Shown: positions 10,740 through 23,395 of the stretch, in pieces
Numbering within the stretch: position 1 is the first letter of the stretch
How the letters are laid out: each line of letters opens with the position of its first letter
Origin: Luidia sarsii
Taxonomy: Eukaryota; Echinodermata; Asteroidea; Paxillosida; Luidiidae
Assembly (NCBI GenBank): GCA_949987565.1
Contig: OX465120.1
Coordinates: forward strand, 8,198,587 to 8,262,586
Length of the DNA: 64,000 nucleotides
Reading direction: 5' to 3'
Notes under the pieces: model-generated
Told to the model about the DNA's origin: nothing
What the model saw: only the letters and a program-made list of their open reading frames with translations
Database searches by the model: none
Translations under genes and position numbers: made by a program

Positions 10740-11820
10740 TTGAATGCCCTGAGCTTAACCACTTCACGCCGGGACCTCCGAATCCGGAGCTCCGTTGGCT
10801 TGACTATGCGACGGGGCCCTCCGAATCCGGGCACCACTATTGTCCACATTCTAAACAAAGACTCTTTTCAGCTTAGAACAAAGCAATACGAAACAGTACA
10901 AAGACCCTTTTTGACGCAAGTTGCCACATGAATTGCAAGATTAGCAGCAGTAATTGTGCAATTGTGGGACTTTTACTGTGGAGGATCGAGGGATACCGCG
11001 CTGCAGCTGAAAGCACGCGGGGGACATTGTCTTTGCATGCCACATAGCCCAACGGTCGTTGGTCTGGCATTGGAATTCCCCCCACATTCTTTACCGTAAT
11101 CTGTATGCTCGGTTGTGGCCGACCAACTCGAAGATTTAACTGCCTGGAGTGAAGGCTGGAGTCTGTGGTCAGGGATTGTCAGCAGCGTACACTCACGCGC
11201 ACACACACACGTCCGTTACGGTCCACTGACGATGCACAAAGGGCCCTTTTTTCAAACGGATAATCTCTTGACAAAAGCCACAACGACTTCCGAATTGTGC
11301 CAGGTTTTACTCTCTTGTACCCATAGTATACCCTTATCGATTGATTTCACAGAAATATATTGTTCCGATTGTTTTAGCGAGAATTGAAAATGATACATTG
11401 TTCATAAACCCCCATATGGCGGTCATCGGCGCTGAAAAACCCCCCCAGCGTCTCCTATGCGATTAACAAAGTCAAAGGAGGGCGCTAGAGAAAATAATGG
11501 CGAGTTGAAAACGGGCAGTACAGCAGAAACTAGCGGAAGTACCGATTCTACACACAAATTTTAACAAAAACTGGAGAGAGTCGTGACGTTTATCCCAAAA
11601 ATGACGGTCCTTAATTGTCGTTTTTTCAAATAAAATTCACATGAATCGAAAGTATATTTTATATTCTTCATGATACTCGATTAACAATGAAGACTTTTAA
11701 CACGTTCGTAAGTTATGACATTAAAATGAAAATAGCCGGCTGATTCCAGTGTACCGTTACTATGGGGGATGTTCTAGTGGTTGTGTGGTGCATTGAAAAG
11801 GAGCGAAAAGGAATTCATAT
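10740..11820. other. CpG-rich intronic block, unclassified
   Basis: This part of receptor intron 2 is much richer in CpG than its surroundings and carries motifs such as CCACTTCACGCCGGGACC and GGCGCTAGAGAAAATAATGG. It runs directly into the G-rich minisatellite. No coding exon with splice sites is evident. An old mobile element is most likely; an internal promoter of the receptor gene is an alternative. Confidence 0.35.
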
Positions 11821-11821
11821 G

Positions 11822-14800
11822 AGGGGATGAGGAGGGGATGGGGAGGGGATGGGGAGGGGATGGGGATGGGGAGGAGATGGGGATGGAGATGGGGAGGGGT
11901 GGGGAGGGGGGTGGGGAGGGGATGAGGAGGGGATGGGGAGGGGATGGGGAGGGGATGGGGAGGGGATGGGGAGGGGATGGGGAGGGGATGGGGATGGGGA
12001 GGAGATGGGGATGGAGATGGGGAGGGGTGGGGAGGGGGGTGGGGAGGGGATGAGGAGGGGATGGGGAGGGGATGGGGAGGGGATGGGGAGGGGATGGGGA
12101 GGGGATGGGGAGGGGATGGGGAGGGGATGGGGAGGGGATGGGGAGGGGATGGGGATGGGGAGGAGATGGGGAGGGGATGGGGAGGGGATGGGGATGGGGA
12201 GGGAATGGGATGGGAATGGGGATGAGGAGGGGATGGGGAGGGGATGGGGAGGGGATGGGGAGGGGATGGGGAGGGGATGGGGAGGGGATGGGGAGGGGAT
12301 GGGGAGGGGATGGGGAGGGGATGGGGAGGGGATGGGGAGGGGATGGGGATGGGGAGGAGATGGGGAGGAGATGGGGAGGGGATGGGGAGGGGATAGGGAT
12401 GGGGAGGAGATGGGGATGGAGATGGGGAGGGGTGGGGAGGGGGGTGGGGAGGGGATGAGGAGGGGATGGGGAGGGGATGGGGAGGGGATGGGGAGGGGAT
12501 GGGGAGGGGATGGGGATGGGGAGGAGATGGGGAGGGGATGGGGAGGAGATGGGGAGGGGATGGGGATGGGAAGGGGAAGGGATGGGATTGGTAATGGGGT
12601 TGGGGAGGGGAGGGGAGGGGAGGGGATGGGATTGGGGATGGGCGTGGGGAGGGGATGGGATTGGGGATGGGCTTGGGGAGGGAATGGGATGGGATTGGGG
12701 ATGGGCATGGGGAGGGGATGGGATTGGGGATGGGATGGGATGGGATTGGGGATGGGATGGGATTGGGGAGGGGATGGGATGGGATTGGGGATGGGATGGG
12801 ATGGGATTGGGGATGGGATGGGATGGGATTGGGGATGGGATGGGATTGGGGAGGGGATGGGATGGGATTGGGGATGGGCTTGGGGAGGGGATGGGATGGG
12901 ATTGGGGATGGGCTTGGGGAGGGGATGGGATGGGATTGGGGATGGGCATGGGGAGGGGATGGGATTTGGGATGGGCATGGGGAGGGGATGGGATTGGGGA
13001 TGGGCTTGGGGAGGGGATGGGATGGGATTGGGGATGGGCTTGGGGAGGGGATGGGATTGGGGATGGGCATGGGGAGGGGATGGGATTGGGGATGGGCTTG
13101 GGGAGGGGATGGGATGGGATTGGGGATGGGCTTGGGGAGGGGATGGGATGGGATTGGGGATGGGCTTGGGGAGGGGATGGGGATGGGCGAGGGGATGGGA
13201 TTAGGGATGGGCTTGGACAGGGGATGGGGATTGGGGATGGGCGTGGGGAGGGGATGGGATTGGGGATGGGCTTGGGGAGGGGATGGGATGGGATTGGGGA
13301 TGGGCGTGGGGAGGGGATGGGATTGGGGATGGGCTTGGGGAGGGGATGGGATGGGATTGGGGATGGGCTTGGGGAGGGGATGGGATTGGGGATGGGCGTG
13401 GGGAGGGGATGGGATGGGATTGGGGATGGGCGTGGGAAGGGGATGGGATTGGGGATGGGCTTGAGGAGGGGATGGGATGGGATTGGGGATGGGCGTGGGG
13501 AGGGGATGGGATTGGGGATGGGCTTGGGGAGGGGATGGGATGGGATTGGGGATGGGCGTGGGGAGGGGATGGGATTGGGGATGGGCTTGGGGAGGGGATG
13601 GGATGGGATTGGGGATGGGCTTGGGGAGGGGATGGGATGGGATTGGGGATGGGCTTGGGGAGGGGATGGGATGGGATTGGGGATGGGCTTGGGGAGGGGA
13701 TGGGATGGGATTGGGGATGGGATTGGGGAGGGGATGGGGATGGGCGAGGGGATGGGGATGGGCTTGGGGAGGAGATGGGCTTGGGGAGGGGATGGGCTTT
13801 GGGAGGGGATGTGAATAGGCTTGGGGAGGGGATGAGATGGGATTAGGGATGGGATGGGTTTGGAGAGGGGATGGGATGAAATTGGGGATGGGGATGGGCT
13901 TGGGGAGGGGATGGGATGGATTGGGGAGATGGGCTTGGGGAGGGTATGGGCTTGGGGAGGGGATGGGATGGGATTAGGGATGGGCTTGGAGAGGGGGTGG
14001 GGTTTGGGGATGGGCGTGGGGATGGGATGGGATTGGGGAGGGGATTGGATGGGATTGGGGATGGGAATGGGCTTGGGGAGGGGATTGGGGAGGGGATTGG
14101 CTTGGGGAGGGGATGGGCTTGGGGAGGGGATGGGATGGGATTAGGGATGGGCTTGGACAGGGGATGGGGATTGGGGATGGGCGTGGGGAGGGGATGGGAT
14201 TGGGGATGGGCTTGGGGAGGGGATGGGATGGGATTGGGGATGGGCGTGGGGAGGGGATGGGATTGGGGATGGGCTTGGGGAGGGGATGGGATGGGATTGG
14301 GGATGGGGATGGGCTTGGGGAGGGGATGGGATGGATTGTGGATGGGATGGGTATGGGTATGGGATGGGGATGGGATTGGGGAGGGGATGGGCTTGGGGAG
14401 GGGATGGGCTTGGGGAGGGGATGGGATGGGATTAGGGATGGGCTTGGAGAGGGGATGGGGTTTGGGGATGGGCTTGGGGATGGGATGGGATTGGGGAGGG
14501 GATTGGATTGGGGAGGGGATGGGCTTGGGGAGGGGATGGGAATGGGCTTGGGGAGGGGATGGGATTGGGGAGGGGATGGGATGGGTTTGGGGATGGGTTT
14601 GGGCAGGGGATGGGATGGGATTGGGGATGGGAATGGGCTTGGGGAGGGGATGGGATTGGGGAGGGGATGGGATTGGGGAGGGGATGGGATGGGATTGTGG
14701 AGGGGATGGGATTGGGGAGGGGATGGGATGGGATTGGGGATGGGAATGGGCTTGGGGAGGGGATGGGTTTGGGGAGGGGATGGGATGGGTTTAGAGATGG

Positions 14801-15068
14801 GTTTGGGGAGGGGATGGGATGGGCTTGGGGAGGGGATGGGGAGGGGATGGGATGGGCTTGGGGAGGGGATGGGGAGGGGATGGGATGGGCTTGGGGAGGG
14901 GATGGGGAGGGGATGGGATGGGATTGGGGACGGGCTTGGAGAGGGATAGGATGGGATTGGGGATGGGATGGGGATGGGATGGGGATGGGCTTGGGGAGGG
15001 GATGGGATTTGGGATGGGATGGGATGGGATTGGGGATGGGATGAGGGGATTGGGGAGGGGAGTGGATG
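11822..15068 (+). repeat. G-rich minisatellite, about 3.2 kb
   Basis: The plus strand is almost only G, A and T. The left part (about 11822-12580) is a tandem of GGGGAGGGGAT (11 bp) with GGGGAT variants. The right part (about 12580-15068) uses longer units of roughly 29-34 bp containing GGGATTGGGGATGGGCTT or GGGCGT variants. Long open frames on both strands (up to 451 codons) exist only because the units lack stop codons in those frames; they are not genes. It lies in receptor intron 2. The G-rich strand is the template strand, so the nascent RNA would be C-rich. Confidence 0.97.
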
Positions 15069-15099
15069 TGAGTGGATTTCAGCTGATTGCAGTGGAGTT

Positions 15100-16660
15100 C
15101 TTTGTATGCAAAGCACTGAGCATATAGTCTTTAATTACAAATTGAGTAGGGCAGACCCTTGTTAAAGTTCATCCTCTTTGATGCAAAATCACATTATAAA
15201 TGAAGCAACATGGTACCTGCAACTGTACCAATGGTTCTCGTCCAAATTTCAATTTGTGAGATTTTCCCACAACTGCAAAGTGTAACTTATTAGCTTTCCA
15301 ATGATATTTAAAAAAATGTATACGTATTACGTTGCCGAAATCCAAAGTTACGACACGGGATATTAAGGAAAGGCAACACATTAAACAACTGATTGAGAAA
15401 AGCGGCTCTAAAGTTTGACATTGATTGCAGACCCGCGCTAATAACATAATCCCTGTTTTTTCAGTATTTACAGACATTTCTTGAAAAAATTCAGAATATG
15501 CAAACAAATACACATTGATTTTGACATGCATTTTGACGATAAGGATATAACATTATGTTTTGCATCGAGGAGAATGTAATTCAATAAGATTTTGCTCTTG
15601 CTCGACGTGATTAACACTGAGTGCTCAGTGCTTTGGCTGGTGCCTGATAAAAATATTTCAGGCAGCTTGGGCAGGATTCGAACCCGCGACTCCCGAATTC
15701 TAGTACGGACGTCTTTACCACTGGACCACCGAGCTGGTCGAGGTCGTGTGGTGGATTTGAATAATATTTCTGAACAAGTCCCTATTTTCAAACCCATTTT
15801 TCATGATCAATTCTTGAACCATACTAATGGTTTCAGTGACAGCTTTTTCGTTCATGATCTAATCTTTCATTTGATACCAAGACCAACTGAAGTTATTCCA
15901 ATGAGAAATACATGGTGTAGGTGACATATTGTCCAAAAGATCTTGAGTAAGTTGCCTTGAACAATTCTGTTACGAACGTGAACGTTGAGATTAACGCCAT
16001 GAGCGTGGACTCCACAGGCCTCGTGACCGTGACCCACAGCGACCATGCGGTATGTACTGCTGACCACGAACGCTTCACGGTCCCACGACTAAACACATTT
16101 TCATTGTCAAACGTACCTGAGAGACGATAATTTTGAGGATTTCCCTTCTCAAACCTTGTCATGGAATCATTCCTATAAACAATATGCAAGAAACACTCGC
16201 AGTAGTCAAGTATAATACTGTAGGTTGTTCATAGTCTCAGCGGAATCGAAGGAAAACATTTATGATTTTTTAAAAAGTTTACGCGGCCGTTACTCCAAAA
16301 ATGTCAATGTTGACCTCCATTGACCTTTATACCATTGTAAAGCTTACAGTAAAAGCAACTATGTAAGTTTGAACAACAGTGGGTGCACGCAGAATTACTT
16401 ATCCTCCATAGAAAATGTGCACATTACGCGTTTCGACATTGGTACCCCCGGTACTCAAAGGACTAAAACTCTCAAATAGTGGCGCCAAAATTAACAATAA
16501 CCAGCGCATAGCAACACCACTGCCCCTCTGAATTCAGAGGTACCGGAATGAGGTGGTGAAGACAAGAAAGCACAAGAAAGCAGGGGTCTGAGCTGCCTGG
16601 ATTTGTTCTCCAGGCAATCTTGCAAAGCACTGAGAATACATGTTGAGTGGGGCAAACCAA
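15100..16660. other. Mixed intronic region with short direct repeats
   Basis: GCAAAGCACTGAGCATA near 15108 and GCAAAGCACTGAGAATA near 16622, each followed by a TTGAGT(A/G)GGGCA-type string, form direct repeats about 1.5 kb apart; an inverted version (CTCAGTGCTTTG) is at 15625. They may bound one inserted element. No exon is supported. Confidence 0.35.
15669..15739 (-). mobile_element. tRNA-like module, second family
   Basis: The minus strand reads A box TGGTCCAGTGG and B box GGTTCGAATCC at correct spacing for a tRNA gene. The 5' and 3' ends do not pair into an acceptor stem, so it is probably a tRNA-derived SINE head or tRNA pseudogene. Confidence 0.6.
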
Positions 16661-16734
16661 TGTTGAAGGATTTTTAAGAATTTTGGAATAATGTCAAAGA
16701 AAGGAAAATTTTACTGGGAACTTTAGAACAATAC

Positions 16735-17080
16735 TGAAAAATTGCAAAGACAAAATTTGGCTGGACTGAGACTTAAACCAAAAAGCTATGGACTACTGTA
16801 TTTTCAAAATTGTTCAAATTCCCAGTCAGTGCTGTCAGTCTTTCCTTTATTTGTTTGACTTAAATTAAAAAAGCTGCATCCATTTTGGTTGGATGGTTCT
16901 GACTGCATGGCACCCCAACCCAACCCCGGCAAAGACTTTGACTATTGGGGAGGCCACCATCCAAGGGCTGGAAAGTTTAGATGGTAAGAGATCTGGAACA
17001 CAAAAGTACAAGTAGTCTCTACAATTTGGGTCAAATTCTGGTCCAGCCAAAATTTTCTTCTTACGGCATTTTCAAAAATT
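16735..17080 (+). mobile_element. tRNA-derived repeat with inverted partial module at left end
   Basis: A reverse partial tRNA-like segment (GGCTGGACTGAGACTTAAACC) is followed by the GCTGCATCC body, then a forward degenerate tRNA-like module (GGGCTGGAAAGTTTAGATGG to GGGTCAAATTCTGG). The tail TTTTCTTCTTACGGCATTTTC follows. It belongs to the same family as 9.3-9.69 kb. Confidence 0.65.
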
Positions 17081-18822
17081 GTAATAATGAAAATAAATAG
17101 GGTCAGGATGTTTCCTTTTGTACTTTATCATCAAACTTGTTAGCGCTGCATAAATGTTGTGACATACTGTACATGTACATGTCATAGTACAAATGCACAT
17201 TATAGTATAAATCAAGGCAATGCTATTGCAGTGTGCGGCATACCAGTATTTATATTTAAAGAAAAACCCTACATGTACATGTAGATGTGATAGAGAATTA
17301 TGTTAAAAACAAATAAAAGGGCCTCTGCACAAATATTATCATACATCTACACTGTACATGTACAGTACATGTACTACATGTACATGTGTACATGTATGAA
17401 CATACAGTAAAAGCACTCGGTCTTCAATGTCTTCAAGTAATAACAGTTAAATGTCTCTTCTTTGGAATAGAAAATGTAATTTTAGAACTTAACTGTGAAT
17501 GTGAAAACTCAGAAAACCCAAAGTCCAAGCCCTACATGTACATGTTTATCCTGACCTATACAGGCAACAGGCAAGATTTATTAGCATTCTGACTCCCTCC
17601 AGAACCCATTCAGAATTAACAAGCCAGAATTCAGCTGGTTGAAAGGTTCAAGGCTGGCCATGTTGATCGTAGCAAACCACAACATTGCTGACAGGCAAAT
17701 ACAGCAGTCTATGATTGGGCTTTTAGCACGTACACATAGCCTGGCTCCATGTAGCTGCAATGCAGTTGTTTAACCATTGGGCTCCCTTTTTAAAGAATCT
17801 CATGTTAATGTTGTTATTGATATACATGTACTGTGCTTGCTCACTTTGAAAACAGCTATTCAACAAACTTATTTTTCAATTACTTGATCCCAAGTGCTGG
17901 TTTAGTGTGTTTCTATTCAACACACAAACATGAACATGTACTTTTTTTAAATTTTGTTTCCCAGCAATATAAATACATGTACCTCTTGAAGGCCGGGATA
18001 TGATTTCTGTTTTTCATAAAACCTGTTGTCTATTAAAAAAGGGCCCTTTCAAATGCTGAGTTCTTTAATAGTACAGTATACTAAAAATAAGCTCTGTTTG
18101 TTATTTTTACAAATCTTAAATATGAGAAAGGTTAAAATAAAAACAAGCCACTAAACAAACATAACCGTTAACGACTTGATGTACATGTAGGAGTAGGTGA
18201 ATTAGAAAGGAATTTCTACCTTCAGTACCCTGTGCCATACACGAAAGGAAAGATACATGCTGTACAATGTATGCATGCAAGGACAAACTCAATCCAGCTT
18301 CTGTTGGCAGCATTCTTCCTAATTCACAAGCTCAGGATCATTTGAAAGTGAGCAGGGCTTTGATTTTTGAGGGGTATGGGGTTAAGATGATAGAAATCAC
18401 ATTCATATTGATAATTTCCCAATATTTGCTGCTTTGATGACATACAGTAAGGTGACAAATGGTGGTGGAGTAGAGATGAGTTTGGCGATTTTTCTTCATG
18501 AAAATCAGTCTGGCAAAAGTCTTGTTCGCATAGTCCAATCTCGTATTTGTATTTGCTAATGAGAATGCAGATTGATTCCCATTTTATGCTTGATAGTACA
18601 TGTATGTTGTCAATAGAATACTCACATGTATAAACTTTCCTGTTCTGTGTGCTGAGTACCAGTAACTCACTCCACAATTTATTAATTTTATTATGCTTGA
18701 TTACTGCAGCAAAGCCTGTAGGAAATGTGCACATTCCCTCAATGGACCTACAATACTTGTAACAGATACTGTACATGTATGTGTATCTGTGATCAAAATG
18801 AAAATGCAATGTCCCACTACAT

Positions 18823-19655
18823 TGTAAGAGTAACTTGGACCCTTACAATCTCCCTTTTGAAAATGTTTAGGTTTTGGGCGATGTAGGGTCCAAGGAAAAC
18901 TGCTCGGAAACCCGATAAACTAACTACATGTATGTGTTCGACTCCATGACTACCCCCGACCAAAACCCCCAGATTTTACCCCGAAAACACCCGTGAAACC
19001 GTCCCACGCACCCACCTTTGGATTACGTGAGAATCACCGATTTCAATACTGGTCATTTGTTTTACTCACGTTTGGGGAAAAAGGAGAAATTTTCCCTCAG
19101 GTTATCGAGAAGATTTTCTCCCGTCCGACGAGCCAAAATGCGGCGGCCATCTTTGATTTCAAATCGAAACGGTATACATGCAAATCAATGACATTTTGCG
19201 CGACCATAGGAGTCAACGCGTGCTTTCGCCTGCGCACGCAAACACTCACACAGACCCACTGCGCACACGGACCTGTCAAAACGTCATCGGATTTACGTGT
19301 ACAAATTTACCGTTTTGATTTGAAATCAAAGATGGCCGCCGCATTTTGGCTCGTCGGACGGGAGAGAATCTTATCGATCACCTGAGGGGAAATTTCTCCT
19401 TTTTCCTCAAACGTAAGTAAAACAAATGACCAGTATTGAAATCGGTGATTCTCACTTAATCCAAAGACGGGTGCGTGGGACGGTTTCACGGGTGTTTTCA
19501 GGGTAAAATCTAAGGGTTTTGGTCGGGGGTAGTCATGGAGTCAAACACATAGTTAGTTTATCGGGTTTCCGAGCAGTTTTCCTTGGTCCCTACATCGCCC
19601 GAAACCTCAAATTTTTTTAAAAGGGCGATTGTAAGGGTCCAAGTTACTCAGACTA
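18823..19655. mobile_element. Foldback DNA transposon with 10-bp target duplication
   Basis: Two arms of roughly 350 bp are near-perfect inverted copies (GAGTAACTTGGACCCTTACA on the left, its complement on the right), with a spacer of about 130 bp. The element is flanked by CCCACTACAT at 18813-18822 and 19656-19665. A 9-10 bp duplication with long inverted repeats points to a Mutator-like foldback element, which is inference. No transposase is present. It lies in intron 2, about 170 bp from receptor exon 2. Open frames inside are shadows of the arms. Confidence 0.88.
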
Positions 19656-19823
19656 CCCACTACATACGTGTAGTTATGGGCTTATTCACCAACAGATACA
19701 TGTAAGTGTACAGTACATGAACCCTTTATGGATGTACAGTACACTACAGTAGTATCTCCCACCTGTAGGGTCAATGTACGTAGTCTAGATTAGATGATGG
19801 AGATCAGCGTGGAGCAATCTTAC

Positions 19824-19963
19824 CTTACAGCCTTCACAGGCCATGACACCATAGTGAAAGCCAGAGGACTTATCCCCACACACTTTGCATGGCAGACACA
19901 GTTCATTGTCACCTCCTGTTTTAGATGTGTTCTCTACTCCTTCCATTCCAGGCAGTTCTTCAT
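19824..19963 (-). CDS. Nuclear receptor exon 2 (first zinc finger)
   Basis: The acceptor is CATTTGATTAG before ATGAAG; the donor is CTGTAAG|GTAAGA. Two first bases complete Asp48, then 46 codons (49-94) follow. After an acidic stretch ([11 protein letters not shown]) comes [15 protein letters not shown] and CEGCK: Cys73, 76, 90 and 93 hold the first zinc, and EGCK is the P-box that reads the DNA half-site. Confidence 0.96.
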
Positions 19964-21761
19964 CTAATCAAATGAGAAAAAAAATCCCCAATCATGTCAT
20001 GTTTCTACAGTTAGCATTATGCACGTATCTTTGCTGATAGTGATGCACAATAATGTACATGTATACGTATTCCAATCATTTACGTCATACACACTGCTAA
20101 ACACTGATTAATAAAGCACTGCGCATTTAAGTGTTTCATGACATGATAATACATCATTGGCAACAGGAATCAGACATGAAATGTATCTTGTCTCATTTTT
20201 GTCTCATATATGTACAAACTGTACTTGTATAGTGTGGAAGTCTAGTCAATATTTCACTAAAAAGAAGTAAAAACTACATATGTACATGTATGAGCACATG
20301 TGCCAGTACCATGAACTCAAACAGCTTTTGACATGTGAAAGGAATACTGATGATGAGAAGGTTGAAATGCCCATTCTTGAAAAACCACGCACACGTATGA
20401 TATTCAAATACAATTCAAATACAAGATGAGAACATCAAACAGGTACTGTACGTTTCATATTATCTATACATACTTAGTGCATGGCATACATACATGTACA
20501 TGTTAGTACATGTATTTTAACTGAAACTGGTTCCACGATGCTCCTATAAATTTAGCGATACTGCACACACATCAACCATCAACCAATATCAATAAAGCTC
20601 TTACTCACCCATTCCAAATGCCCAAACCAATTGCTTGCCTGTCTAAAGTGTGATTTTGAAATACTGGCTAGTTGTATGGTATAATCATGGAGATTTGAGA
20701 AGTAGACTTAAAGGCAGGCTACATGTTTACATTTCACAATATTGTTATGAAGACAACCCAATTTGCAACACAGCAGCCATCAATAAAGCACCAGTAGCTA
20801 TCATCACAGCTACCATACTGGAATATGCCAGCCGCCAACTCTGCACAATAACAACCCTCAACTGATGCTGAGTAAAGTGTTGAAAATAGCAAAAAGAAAA
20901 CAGACATAAACCTCAATGTGGGGTCACGCGGTCAGAACTAAAAAGAAAAAAAAAAATAGACATGCACATTTCACACTGCTACCGTACAGTATATTCTATT
21001 CAGGGGCAGCAATACCTGTATGTCTGTAGTATACATTGACAATTAAAGCATCACATGTCAGCCATTTCAATACACAGTATTGTGAAGGGTACCTGCATGT
21101 ACATTGTACAAACCGTTTACTGCAAACATTTCACCGTCCAACAATGACTAAGTACATGTATACTAGCTTGCCAAACAATCAACAACCATATTCAATGTAT
21201 ACACTTTATCCCTATTGATAAATTATCAGTGTCATACCACCCAGCATTACTGTACAGTGCACATCTATTGTAATATCTTATGCACAATAGACCATTCACA
21301 GAAGCTAAAATTGGAAATAACCACATGATAATAATATACATGTACATGTATACTGCCTCCAGCATGTGAATTTTATATTAGATTAGAGTGAGATATGTGA
21401 TAAGCACAAGTGATACCTCAAATGAAGAGCCAAATACAACACGCACAAAGTACAAGTCTGATATAATGTACAAATTCTGATGTTACATGTAGTTTGAATT
21501 TTTTGAATGAGATTATTTGAATTCTATTTTAAGTTTTGAACATTTACTTGCCATATTGGAAAGTGTAAAGGAATAATTCATAAACACCATCTGGTTTTAC
21601 CAAAGACTCCAATATTATGGCATACATTGTATAAATGTGCTGTGTCAGACTGCAATCATATCATGACAATAACACTATCCGAAAATCTGTGCCAACTGCC
21701 ACATTTTACACAATTTCTGTTCAAGCCAGAAAATCAAACTCTGTAAATGTACCAAACCCCA

Positions 21762-21816
21762 TCCTATCCCATCCCATCCCATCCCATCCCATCCCATCCC
21801 ATCCCATCCCATCCCA
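21762..21816. repeat. (ATCCC)n pentamer microsatellite
   Basis: About eleven tandem ATCCC units, the first ones slightly imperfect. On the opposite strand this is GGGAT, the same pentamer that dominates the right part of the G-rich minisatellite at 12.6-15.1 kb. Confidence 0.97.
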
Positions 21817-22239
21817 GGCAAGACTGTGAACAGATAATGGAGATATGTAAATACCACCTGAACACCACTACAAAACACATAACGTAGACTGTGCATGTAA
21901 AGTGTACATCAATCTCAACATCTAGGTGCAAGTCAACTGAGTTTTCCTTTGCTTGACATGAATGGTCAAGTTTGGTTTGGTCAAAAGAACTTCAGACCAA
22001 TTTATAAGCTGAATAGTAAAACATGTTATCTGATGCTGCCAGACATGATGGCATTCTGGTACACGTATGGTACATTGTACATGTTGTACACACATGCACA
22101 TGTACTATACACAAGCAGCTATAGTATGTGACAATGATTAATGTGTAATTTTATTAAGCAGCAAAAAATAACCCCTTTGCTATTCTAGGCCATCACAGTA
22201 ATGACCACTTCAGACAACAGTGATTTCATGACTCAAGCA

Positions 22240-22410
22240 AAGTACATGTACATACATGTACATGTACAGCACTACATCACCATACATGTACATGTACACT
22301 ATACATGTACATGTACACTGTACATTTGTACAGCATCTCACATACATTGTACATGTACATCATGGGGGATGCACCATGTAGGCATGTACACACTGTACAC
22401 GTACATGTAG
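22240..22410. repeat. TACATG/CATGTA palindromic cluster
   Basis: Dense overlapping copies of GTACATGTAC and related palindromes. The same hexamer family recurs throughout the window. Confidence 0.9.
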
Positions 22411-23274
22411 GAACCATACATAATGAGTATTTAAGGATTTATTGGAATTAATCAGACTTTTTTATTGATAAAAAAATTCATCACACAAAACATGAAATGC
22501 AGAACAAGATGCACTTCCGCTCTATTTGGTAAATTCACAGATTATTCCTTCTACATGTAGATACATGTACGTGTACACCATCCAGTATGTACATGTGCAT
22601 GTAGGCCTATGCACACAACCATAAGCATGTGCTTTTACATGTACACCACTGTAATACATGTACATGTTAATTATGCACTGTACAGCACATAATGCACATA
22701 ATGCACATAATGCAAACATAATGCAAACAAAACTGCATGTTCTTACAAACACATGTATACAGCTTATACTATTGTCTGACTTTTAATTAGAACATGTAGA
22801 AGCTCAACATGGTCACAGCAATTTATACACGTACCGGTACATGTACACATGTACAGTACTACATGTACATTGTACACACATGTCATGTACATGCAGCTGG
22901 GAGAGCACAGTTCTTTCCTGACCTAGAAAATTTCATAACACTTGACTGGCACTGACCTCACAGAGTTCAAAGGAATGCTCTAAATTCTTGTGGTTTTGTT
23001 AGCCTACTTTCTCATCCATAAATGGGTTTATAACCTACATTAAGCACACAGGAACTGGACAAAACAAGAAAGAATGTCATCGTTTGTAGGTTTTATGCTG
23101 TCAACTGAGATTTATGTGCTCCAAGGAGTTAGACACATATTAGTAAATCCTTCCTCAGACCAAACCTTCATTTATTAATATACATGTATGTAGGTCTGCC
23201 TCCACATTTCACTGCTATAAGATTTCATTTAAGTGAAGTATCCACATTATACATGTATTGTATATACACACATT

Positions 23275-23395
23275 TTGATTCTGCCTCGGAGAAAGGTCCT
23301 ACACATGTCCTGCTAGGATCGAAACATCAGGCCCTGCTAATTTTTTATATTTACTATTTGGTCATTTTAGTCAGTAAGCAGTTAAGCCTAAGTGA
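23275..23395 (+). mobile_element. Penelope-type 3' tail copy
   Basis: CTGCCTCGGAGAAAGGTCC, an insertion of ACACATGTCC, then TGCTAGGATCGAAACATCAGG and GGTCATTTTAGTCAGTAAGC match the 31.5-kb tail. Confidence 0.7.

Noticed and set aside
11760..15127. Long open frames (up to 451 codons) on both strands encoding Gly/Met/Trp-rich or Pro/Ser-rich repeat proteins
   Set aside because: They follow exactly the G-rich minisatellite. Units lacking stop codons make several frames open at once; there are no splice sites and no non-repeat protein sequence.
15669..15739. Functional tRNA gene on the minus strand
   Set aside because: The promoter boxes are good but the 5' and 3' ends do not pair; it is more likely a SINE head or pseudogene.
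18324..18809. 161-codon open frame on the minus strand in receptor intron 2
   Set aside because: It opens with TTG, has no domain, no splice support and intergenic-like composition. One frame of this length is expected by chance in 64 kb of AT-rich DNA.
18993..19385. 130-codon plus-strand frame
   Set aside because: It lies within the foldback element and reads across both inverted arms; not a gene.
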